Assembly: GCA_946563605.1 (NCBI GenBank)
Contig: CAMNVW010000057.1
Location: 1 to 8,329, forward strand
Length of the DNA: 8,329 nucleotides
Reading direction: 5' to 3'
From: an uncultured Clostridia bacterium
Lineage (GTDB): Bacteria; Bacillota; Clostridia; Oscillospirales; Ruminococcaceae
The position numbers were made by a program, and so were the translations under genes. This document shows, piece after piece, positions 1-5,288 of the stretch. Within the stretch, counting starts at the first letter, position 1, and every line of letters starts with the position of its first letter. A model generated the notes under the pieces. It had not been told where the DNA came from. It did not search any database and saw only the letters and a list, made by a program, of their open reading frames with translations.

Positions 1-19
1 TTATGGAGAAAAAAGTAAT

Positions 20-391
20 TTACATTTTTTCTGGAATGATTTCCAGCCAGTAGCCGTCTGGATCGGAAATGAAATAGATTCCCATTGCTTTGTTTTCGTA
101 ACAGATGCAGCCCATTTCTTTGTGTTTTTCATGAGCAGCTTGGAAATCTGTGGTCGAAAACGCAATGTGTATTTCATTGTCACCGAGATCATAAGGATCA
201 TGGCGGTCTCTAAGCCAAGTTAATTCCAGTTGGTGTTTAGTGGAGGTATCACCAAGGTAAACTAAGATAAAGCTGCCATCCTCCGCAGTTTTGCGGGAGA
301 TCTCGGTCAAACCGAGTGCTTCTTGGTAAAAGGCAATGCTCTCATCGAGGTTTAAAACATTGATGTTATTATGTGCAAATTTAAAGTTCAC
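20..391 (-). CDS. Glyoxalase I-like VOC family metalloenzyme (lactoylglutathione lyase type)
   Basis: Small vicinal-oxygen-chelate protein of about 123 residues, the normal size for bacterial glyoxalase I. Two beta-alpha-beta-beta-beta halves are visible. Numbered from the chosen start, the four metal-ligand positions of GloA fit His7 (FAHNNINV), Glu56 (QLELTW), His75 (NEIHIAF) and Glu117 (YWLEIIP); DPDGYWLE near the end is a family hallmark. In the family such enzymes isomerise the thiol hemiacetal of methylglyoxal in the cytoplasm. Which thiol is used here is unknown, since many Clostridia lack glutathione. I chose the GTG at 391-389, giving MNFKFAHNN, because GGGGTGAT lies just upstream with proper spacing. 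A GTG three codons earlier (400-398) would sit inside that ribosome binding site. The stop is TAA. The gene appears monocistronic on the minus strand. Another VOC activity cannot be excluded. Confidence 0.85.
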   Translation of the reverse strand: MNFKFAHNNINVLNLDESIAFYQEALGLTEISRKTAEDGSFILVYLGDTSTKHQLELTWLRDRHDPYDLGDNEIHIAFSTTDFQAAHEKHKEMGCICYENKAMGIYFISDPDGYWLEIIPEKM

Positions 392-451
392 GGGAATCAC
401 CCCTCAATCCATTTCATCAGGATTTATTCTTTCTTTTCTTTTGATACTTTT

Positions 452-457
452 ATTATA
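452..457 (-). promoter_or_regulatory. Candidate -10 box for the glyoxalase gene
   Basis: A perfect TATAAT reads on the minus strand about 60 bp upstream of the glyoxalase start. No good TTGACA-like -35 is found at 16-18 bp (the hexamer at 17 bp reads AAGAAG) and there is no TGn extension, so the call rests on the -10 and its position only. Confidence 0.35.
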
Positions 458-631
458 CGCTCAGTACACAAAAACTTCTTCCTTTTTAGATGAAAGTTCC
501 ATTACAATTTAGTAACTTCGTCCAAGACAAAATGATTTCAGTTATTTCATTTGCTGAAATTTTTATCAAATTTTCCTGCTTTTTTTGAAAGAATATCGAG
601 GGATTTGCTCGTTTTATTATTTGCTGGGTAA

Positions 632-677
632 AAAAAATCATTCTTTGACGGATAAAATAATTCTGTAATGATTTTTT
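632..677 (-). terminator. Possible weak AT-rich terminator after the BofC-like gene
   Basis: AAAAAATCATT (632-642) is the exact inverse of AATGATTTTTT (667-677), giving an 11-bp stem with a 24-nt loop. On the minus strand the downstream arm runs into a series of T residues. It lies 28 bp past the stop of the BofC-like gene. The stem has almost no GC, so termination strength is doubtful. Confidence 0.3.
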
Positions 678-704
678 GGCAGGAAAACGAGTTCCAAAAG
701 AAAC

Positions 705-1094
705 CTAAGAGATATAGTCCTCGATCCTTTTTACCAGTTCCTCGTAATTGGAAATGGGGATGCCGAGTTGTAACTGTCCGCGGTCATAGGAGGGCAGGGT
801 GGAAAGATAAACGTCGAACACCTTTTCTGGGGTTTCTTTTTCGGGAAGAAAAACTGCCAGTTTCCCCTGATATTCGCGCAGATAGTACTGATAAGAAGGA
901 GAATCTTTTGTGAAAGAAGAAATGGAATCGGAGAAAGGCGAGGGAAGCATGGGAATGTCCCGAACGTTGCTTTCGGTTTGCTCCGTGGGTGCGGTGGGAG
1001 CAGGAGAGTCCATATCGGAGAAGGTGAGAAGAAAGGCTGTGATGATGGAAACGGCAGTCAGCGCCGCACAGGTGAGGAGGATGTTTTGTCTCAA
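705..1094 (-). CDS. Secreted or membrane-anchored protein with BofC C-terminal-like domain
   Basis: About 129 residues. The start is TTG at 1094-1092 (MRQNILL), chosen because AGAGGTG sits five bases upstream; the reading frame stays open further upstream but has no comparable ribosome binding site. Residues 5-24 form one hydrophobic segment (a signal peptide or N-terminal anchor). A Pro/Thr/Ser-rich linker follows to about residue 55. The last 65 residues (REYQGKLAVF, TPEKVFDVYLSTLP, DRGQLQLGI, EELVKRIEDY) resemble the BofC C-terminal domain. In Bacillus subtilis BofC is a forespore-secreted inhibitor of the SpoIVB protease in sigma-K checkpoint signalling. This protein lacks the BofC N-terminal domain and no spoIVB is present, so a sporulation role is inference. 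It is divergently oriented to the penicillin-binding protein gene. Confidence 0.72.
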   Translation of the reverse strand: MRQNILLTCAALTAVSIITAFLLTFSDMDSPAPTAPTEQTESNVRDIPMLPSPFSDSISSFTKDSPSYQYYLREYQGKLAVFLPEKETPEKVFDVYLSTLPSYDRGQLQLGIPISNYEELVKRIEDYIS

Positions 1095-1209
1095 TGGAGC
1101 ACCTCTTTCCTTTTTTATAATGTATTTTTGCAGACTGTACCTGCAAACCGGTGAGAGCCCCTTTTTGGCTGGATGAACTTCATCAATCATTTTGTCCAAT
1201 GCAGGAGAA

Positions 1210-1238
1210 ATTATACATTCGACGAAAAGAAGAAGCAA
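1210..1238 (-). promoter_or_regulatory. Candidate sigma-A promoter for the BofC-like gene
   Basis: On the minus strand TTGCTT (1238-1233) is followed after 17 bp by a perfect TATAAT (1215-1210). This would give a 5' leader of roughly 110 nt before the TTG start. The -35 matches only the TTG part of the consensus. A second, forespore-like candidate lies closer to the gene (1116-1144). Confidence 0.4.
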
Positions 1239-1323
1239 GCTGTACAATTTTTACGCTTGAAAAAATATTGGCTTGGATAATTTCCTAATTTTTTAAAAGT
1301 TTTAAGATTTTTTACTTTTATTA

Positions 1324-1332
1324 TGGTATAAT
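1324..1332 (+). promoter_or_regulatory. Extended -10 promoter for the PBP gene
   Basis: TGGTATAAT on the plus strand is a perfect extended -10 element (TGn plus TATAAT) about 108 bp upstream of the PBP start. The upstream sequence is very AT-rich but has no clear -35, which is typical of extended -10 promoters. The predicted start is near 1339. Confidence 0.55.
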
Positions 1333-1440
1333 AAAGGGCGAATCAATGATTTTCACAATTATTTACTGTGAGAGGAAACGAATGACTGTAAATCTTATGG
1401 CAAACAGGAACAAAATAATCAACAGGAGGAGGAATCTTAT

Positions 1441-3822
1441 TTGTCAGCAACACGTCGAGGACCAGTCAGACGCTTTTTTGGAGCGGTAGGACGTACTCTG
1501 GCTGTTTTGATCTTCATTGGTATCATCACCGGATCCATCGTAGCGTCGGTGATGGCACTGTATATCTTCAATTCTTTGGAGGGTGCGCCGATGGTAGACC
1601 TTTCCAATGTTGAAGTAAACCTGAACAACACCTCTTATATTTATGTCACCGATCCGGATACCAAGGAGGAAACCATTGTAAAGGAGCTTTACTCCGGTCA
1701 GAACCGAGAATGGGTCGACTACGATGAGATCACACAGACGCTGATTGATGTGACAGTCGCCGCAGAGGATAAGCGTTTTTGGGAGCATCATGGCGTTGAC
1801 TGGCTCAGAACCGTTCGTTCCACCCTTGGGTTTTTCGGTGGAGCGTCCCGTATACAGGGTGGTTCTACCATCACGCAGCAGGTCATCAAAAATATGACCG
1901 GCAATGATGAGGTTACACCGGAACGAAAGGTGCAGGAAATCTTCACCGCGCTCAAGCTGGAAAAGAATTTCAGCAAGGAGCAGATTTTGGAAACTTATCT
2001 GAATGTCGCGTTTTTCTCCAATCAGTGCTACGGCATCCAAAGCGCGTCGAAGCTTTATTTCAACAAGGACATCAGCGAACTGAATGTTGCGGAAGCGGCA
2101 ACGCTGGTTGCTATTACAAACGCGCCGACAAAATATAATCCGCTGCGGGAAAGCACCAACGAAACCTATGGTTGGGGTACTGGTATGGAGGAAAACCAAA
2201 AGAGACGGGAATATATTTTTGAGGAAATGCGCAAGCTGGGAACGCTCAGCCAAAGCGAATATGAAAAATGGATGAACTATGAGGTGCAGCTTGCGCCTCG
2301 CGCAGAGGTGGAATCGACCTCCGACGGTTTGACCGCGCTGACCGACTGGCACACCGACCAGGTTTTGGAGGATGTCATCACCGATCTGCAGGAGGAATAT
2401 AACTATACCCGTTCTTATGCGACCAATATGGTTTACAGCGGCGGATACCGTATCTACTCCACTATGGACCCTGATATTCAAAAATCGCTGGAGGATTCCT
2501 ATGCAAATCCCAATACCTTCCCGAAGCTGAACAACGCGGAATATCCGCAGACGGCGGCAATCGTCATCGCGCCGGACGGCAGCGTCAAGGGAATGATCGG
2601 CGGAAATGAAAAGACGTCGAACCGATTGTTTAACCGTGCGACCCAGTCGGAACGTCACCCAGGTTCTACTATGAAACCAATCTCAGCTTATCTGAACGCA
2701 ATCGAACGAGATTTGGTCACATGGTCCACCACCTTTGTGGATGAACCGCTGACACTGACGGAAAACGGACGAACCTTCACATGGCCGCAAAACTACACTG
2801 AAACCTATACCAGACAGCCGATGACGGTGCAGTATGCGGTGCAGCAGTCTATCAACACAGTGCCGGCGCAGATCGTCAATATCCTGACTCCGCAGGTGTG
2901 CTATAATACCCTGAAGAATAAGTTCCAGATCAGCACACTGCACGAATTGGACGCGACCAGCCTTTCGTCGATGGCGCTGGGCGGTATGACAACCGGTATG
3001 ACATTGGAAGAACTGACCGGCTGCTATCAAATTTTTGTTACCGGCGGAAAATATGTAAAACCGTACACCTACACAAGAGTGACCGATATGTCGGGCAACA
3101 TTGTTCTGGAAAAGGATACCACGCAGGTGCGTGTCGTGTCGGAGGAAACAGCGACTGTGCTCAACCGTCTGCTGCAAACAGTTGCGACGCAGGGTACCGG
3201 TGCAAGAGCCAATATCAAAAATGAAACCGGTATTACGACAGCAGGCAAAACTGGTTCCTCCACAGGTACAAAGTATGTCAACGGACAGGAAATCAACATC
3301 AACAACCCTGACCTTTGGTTTATCGGCTTTACTCCATATTATATCGGCGGCGTGTGGATGGGTTACGATATTAAAGAAGAAATCCATTACAGCACCTATC
3401 CGACCCCGATTTTCTGGAAGAATTTGATGCTGCCGATCCATGAGGGACTGGAAGCAAAGGATTTCGATTATTCAGCAAATGTACAAGCGCTGCAATACTG
3501 TGTGGCATCGGGTGATTTGGCAACAGAAAATTGTCCGTCAACGGCGACCGGATGGTATAAGAAAACCTATATCCCATCCTCGTGCATCCTGCACAGAACC
3601 GGCGCAAGCACTGCCGAAAAAGAGGACAGCGACAACAAGACAGAAGATACCTCTAAGGATACGGATTCCAGCTCGGATTCGGATTCTTCCAGTACGACAG
3701 GAACGAAGCGCAAGGTCATCAAGAAGAAATCGAGCACGACAACAGATGACAGCGCATCTGACAGCACAGATGATCAAACGTTCTGGGATACAGTAAGCGG
3801 AATGTTTAACGAAAGAGGTTAA
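1441..3822 (+). CDS. Bifunctional class A penicillin-binding protein (peptidoglycan glycosyltransferase/transpeptidase)
   Basis: 793 residues, typical for Firmicutes PBP1a-type enzymes that polymerise lipid II and cross-link the peptides outside the membrane. The order is a basic N-terminus, a single anchor at 19-43, a GT51 glycosyltransferase domain at about 85-270, and a transpeptidase domain at about 365-665. GT51 motifs are AAEDKRFWEHHG (catalytic Glu109), GGSTITQQ (140-147), RKVQE with probable second Glu166, and NAPTKYNP (227-234). Transpeptidase motifs are S409-TMK412 (nucleophile Ser409), S470-I-N472 and K603-TG605. A Cys-containing segment (Cys687, 698, 715) precedes a Ser/Thr/Asp/Lys-rich tail from 722 to the end. 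The start is TTG, supported by AGGAGG at 1427-1432 eight bases upstream; there is no ATG alternative before the anchor. It appears monocistronic and is followed by a hairpin. Confidence 0.96.
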   Translation: MSATRRGPVRRFFGAVGRTLAVLIFIGIITGSIVASVMALYIFNSLEGAPMVDLSNVEVNLNNTSYIYVTDPDTKEETIVKELYSGQNREWVDYDEITQTLIDVTVAAEDKRFWEHHGVDWLRTVRSTLGFFGGASRIQGGSTITQQVIKNMTGNDEVTPERKVQEIFTALKLEKNFSKEQILETYLNVAFFSNQCYGIQSASKLYFNKDISELNVAEAATLVAITNAPTKYNPLRESTNETYGWGTGMEENQKRREYIFEEMRKLGTLSQSEYEKWMNYEVQLAPRAEVESTSDGLTALTDWHTDQVLEDVITDLQEEYNYTRSYATNMVYSGGYRIYSTMDPDIQKSLEDSYANPNTFPKLNNAEYPQTAAIVIAPDGSVKGMIGGNEKTSNRLFNRATQSERHPGSTMKPISAYLNAIERDLVTWSTTFVDEPLTLTENGRTFTWPQNYTETYTRQPMTVQYAVQQSINTVPAQIVNILTPQVCYNTLKNKFQISTLHELDATSLSSMALGGMTTGMTLEELTGCYQIFVTGGKYVKPYTYTRVTDMSGNIVLEKDTTQVRVVSEETATVLNRLLQTVATQGTGARANIKNETGITTAGKTGSSTGTKYVNGQEININNPDLWFIGFTPYYIGGVWMGYDIKEEIHYSTYPTPIFWKNLMLPIHEGLEAKDFDYSANVQALQYCVASGDLATENCPSTATGWYKKTYIPSSCILHRTGASTAEKEDSDNKTEDTSKDTDSSSDSDSSSTTGTKRKVIKKKSSTTTDDSASDSTDDQTFWDTVSGMFNERG

Positions 3823-3830
3823 AAGGATAA

Positions 3831-3876
3831 AAATGGCTTTTCCAACCGTCCAGCCGAACGATTGGAAAAGCCATTT
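3831..3876 (+). terminator. Large hairpin after the PBP gene, likely terminator
   Basis: A perfect 15-bp stem (3831-3845 with 3862-3876, AAATGGCTTTTCCAA and its inverse) with a 16-nt loop that can add a further 3-bp pairing (CGT/ACG) starts 9 bp after the PBP stop. The T-tract in the plus direction is short (TTTCCTG). The minus direction has a richer T-run, but no minus-strand gene ends here. It probably terminates or stabilises the PBP transcript. Confidence 0.65.
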
Positions 3877-3941
3877 CCTGTATGCGGAAAACAGATGAAA
3901 CTGAGATGTTTTAATATTTTGAAAAGAGGGATTGTTATTCA

Positions 3942-3969
3942 TTGTATCGTCACAAACGCATGATAGGAT
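3942..3969 (+). promoter_or_regulatory. Candidate promoter for the response regulator gene
   Basis: TTGTAT (3942-3947), a 16-bp spacer and TAGGAT (3964-3969) preceded by TGA form a plausible extended -10 promoter about 90 bp upstream of the response regulator. GATAAT at 3967-3972 is an alternative -10 with a poor spacing of 19 bp. Confidence 0.35.
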
Positions 3970-4061
3970 AATTTTTGTAGAATTTTGTGTGGGAAACACT
4001 GATTTGAAAAGAGTTGATAATGTCGTATTGCTTGCGGCAAAATAAATTGGGAGGATGAAAA

Positions 4062-4736
4062 ATGTATCGAATTTTAGTAGTTGATGACGATGAAAAGACA
4101 AGAGCTTTGATTCGAAAATATGCGGAATTTGAAGGCTTTGAGATAGAAGAATCAGCGGATGGAATGGCTGCAATTGAATTGTGCCGCAAGAAAAAGTTCG
4201 ATTTGATTATGCTGGACATCATGATGCCGGAATTGGATGGCTTTTCGGCTTGTAAAGAAATCCGTAAGTTTTCTCAGGTGCCGGTGATCATGCTGTCAGC
4301 CAGAAGGGATGAGTACGACCGGATCCATGGGTTTGAAATTGGCGCAGATGATTATGTCACAAAGCCGTTTTCACCCAAAGAATTGATGATGCGCATACAG
4401 GCAGTAATCAGGCGCTGCACCATGTCTGCACCGCCGCATAAGGAAATTCTGGCATTTGATGGCTTGAAAATCGATTTTACCGGCAGGATGGTTTTTGTCA
4501 ACGACAAAAAAATAAGCCTTTCACCAAAGGAATATGAGCTGCTGTTCTATATGGTTCGCAACAGAGGGATCGCCCTGACCCGAGAAAAGCTGATTAACGA
4601 TGTGTGGGGCTATGACTTCTTTGGAGATGACAGGACGTTGGACACGCATATTAAATTGCTGAGAAAGTCTTTGGGGGAATATAGCCGATATATTGTTACT
4701 CTGAGGGGTGTCGGCTATCGTTTTGAAGCCTGCTGA
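4062..4736 (+). CDS. OmpR/PhoB-family response regulator
   Basis: 224 residues, the standard length for this two-domain family. The receiver domain (1-115) has the acidic pair Asp8/Asp9, phosphoacceptor Asp52 (MLDIMMPELDG), Ser79 at the switch Thr/Ser position (IMLSA) and Lys101 (VTKPFSP). The C-terminal winged-helix DNA-binding domain (about 127-224) shows LSPKEYELL, a recognition-helix region DDRTLDTHIKLLRKSL, and the closing hairpin VTLRGVGYRFE. All catalytic residues are intact, so it should be a cytoplasmic, phosphorylation-controlled transcription regulator. ATG with GGGAGG at 4049-4054, seven bases upstream, fixes the start. Its stop overlaps an ATG (TGATG), as usual when a kinase follows, but only a 44-codon ORF is found before a strong terminator. 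It is therefore an orphan in this window, and its target genes are unknown. Confidence 0.95.
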   Translation: MYRILVVDDDEKTRALIRKYAEFEGFEIEESADGMAAIELCRKKKFDLIMLDIMMPELDGFSACKEIRKFSQVPVIMLSARRDEYDRIHGFEIGADDYVTKPFSPKELMMRIQAVIRRCTMSAPPHKEILAFDGLKIDFTGRMVFVNDKKISLSPKEYELLFYMVRNRGIALTREKLINDVWGYDFFGDDRTLDTHIKLLRKSLGEYSRYIVTLRGVGYRFEAC

Positions 4737-4870
4737 TGCGTTGGAAAACAGGTTGGATTAGAAAACTGCTTTGGCACAGCGCGCCGTGGCAGATTTCATA
4801 TCCATCATACAAATGGTATCGCAGCTTTTGGGTGGATGGCTGCGGAATATCTGCCTGTAATATCAAGTAA
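4736..4870 (+). CDS. Small Trp-rich ORF overlapping the response regulator stop (unknown)
   Basis: A 44-codon frame whose ATG overlaps the response regulator TGA (TGATG), the geometry of translational coupling. It ends in TAA 13 bp before the terminator hairpin, so it would be co-transcribed. The product is basic and has six Trp (3, 7, 13, 18, 27, 32), two Cys (36, 41) and no clear membrane helix. I do not recognise it. There is no Shine-Dalgarno sequence in front of it, so it would depend on coupling. It may be a genuine small protein, a remnant of the N-terminus of a lost histidine kinase, or chance. Confidence 0.28.
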   Translation: MRWKTGWIRKLLWHSAPWQISYPSYKWYRSFWVDGCGISACNIK

Positions 4871-4883
4871 AAACGAAGCACAA

Positions 4884-4923
4884 AAAAAGACGACAATTTT
4901 CTTTTGAAAATTGTCGTCTTTTT
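4884..4923. terminator. Bidirectional terminator between response regulator unit and tRNA-Ser genes
   Basis: A 17-bp perfect stem (4884-4900 with 4907-4923), extendable by one C-G pair around a TTTT loop. It has a GACGAC core and flanking A5/T5 tracts on both strands, so it can act as a rho-independent terminator in both directions. It ends the plus-strand response regulator transcript and, read on the minus strand, the serine tRNA transcript, whose CCA end it touches. Confidence 0.9.
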
Positions 4924-5016
4924 GGCGGAGAAGGAGGGACTCGAACCCTCGCGCCAGTTTTAGACCGGCCTACGCCCTTAGCAGGGGCGCCTCGTCACCA
5001 ACTTGAGTACTTCTCC
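4923..5016 (-). tRNA. tRNA-Ser(GCT)
   Basis: A class II tRNA on the minus strand, 94 nt including encoded CCA (4923-4925) and discriminator G. The acceptor stem is GGAGAAG (5016-5010) paired with CTTCTCC (4933-4927). The anticodon stem is CGCCC/GGGCG with loop CTGCTAA, giving anticodon GCT (4982-4980) for AGC/AGU serine codons. A long variable arm, as expected for serine, precedes a T-arm with TTCGAGT. It lies downstream of tRNA-Ser(TGA) in the same orientation, 64 bp apart, probably in one transcript. Confidence 0.96.
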
Positions 5017-5080
5017 AGATTGGTAAGCGGATTACGCTTTATTCTATTTTGAAGAGCCTCTCAACCGCTCAAAATGATTT

Positions 5081-5167
5081 TGGCGGAGAGGGTGGGATTC
5101 GAACCCACGGCTCTTGCGAGTCACTAGTTTTCAAGACTAGCTCCTTAAACCACTCGGACACCTCTCC
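5081..5167 (-). tRNA. tRNA-Ser(TGA)
   Basis: A minus-strand tRNA, 87 nt with encoded CCA (5081-5083). The acceptor stem is GGAGAGG (5167-5161) paired with CCTCTCC (5091-5085). The anticodon stem is CTAGT/ACTAG with loop CTTGAAA, so the anticodon is TGA (5133-5131), reading UCA and related serine codons. It has a serine-type long variable arm and a T-arm with TTCGAAT. It is first in the two-tRNA unit, about 11 bp after the predicted transcription start. Confidence 0.96.
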
Positions 5168-5184
5168 ATCTAGCAACGATTCAT

Positions 5185-5213
5185 ATTCTACCATGGGTTT
5201 GCAAAAAAGTCAA
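5185..5213 (-). promoter_or_regulatory. Sigma-A promoter of the serine tRNA pair
   Basis: On the minus strand TTGACT (5213-5208), a 17-bp spacer and TAGAAT (5190-5185) form a near-consensus promoter ending 18 bp before the mature 5' end of tRNA-Ser(TGA). The AT-rich sequence upstream contains the T-tail of the ATPase operon terminator. Confidence 0.75.
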
Positions 5214-5234
5214 CACCTTTTTTGCGCTTTTTGA

Positions 5235-5282
5235 AAAAATATTAAAAATAACAGCTCCTTCAATTTTTTTGAAGGAGCTGTT
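5235..5282 (-). terminator. Rho-independent terminator of the metal-resistance operon
   Basis: A perfect 14-bp stem, AACAGCTCCTTCAA (5250-5263) with its inverse (5269-5282), and a 5-nt loop, six bases past the ATPase stop codon. In the minus direction it is followed by a T-rich run (TTTTTAATATTTTTT) through about 5235. Canonical structure and position. Confidence 0.92.
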
Positions 5283-5288
5283 GCTCAG

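Larger units (their letters stand above)
392..704. other. AT-rich intergenic stretch without a convincing gene
   Basis: This lies between two minus-strand genes. It should hold the promoter of the glyoxalase gene (a TATAAT on the minus strand at 457-452) and the 3' end of the BofC-like transcript. An 11-bp AT-only inverted repeat (632-642 with 667-677) ends in a T-run in the minus direction. A 7-bp repeat (535-541 with 554-560) is also present. Short reading frames across it lack ribosome binding sites and recognisable content. Confidence 0.5.
1095..1440. other. Divergent promoter region between the BofC-like and PBP genes
   Basis: The stretch contains outward-facing promoter candidates for both flanking genes (minus strand about 1210-1238, plus strand about 1324-1332). 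It also holds a leader of about 100 nt on each side and a short plus-strand ORF (1382-1489) with its own Shine-Dalgarno sequence that runs into the PBP gene. No RNA gene or riboswitch fold was recognised. Confidence 0.5.

Noticed and set aside
535..560. Small inverted repeat ATTTCAG/CTGAAAT followed by T residues on the plus strand
   Set aside because: It has only 7 AT-rich pairs, a 12-nt loop, and no plus-strand gene upstream for it to terminate.
668..913. Plus-strand 81-codon frame opposite the BofC-like gene
   Set aside because: Arg-rich antisense product with no ribosome binding site; the minus-strand frame has a signal segment, a ribosome binding site and a family resemblance.
1444..2658. 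404-codon minus-strand frame inside the PBP gene
   Set aside because: It is antisense to a PBP with all glycosyltransferase and transpeptidase motifs. The product has no recognisable domain and no ribosome binding site supports it.
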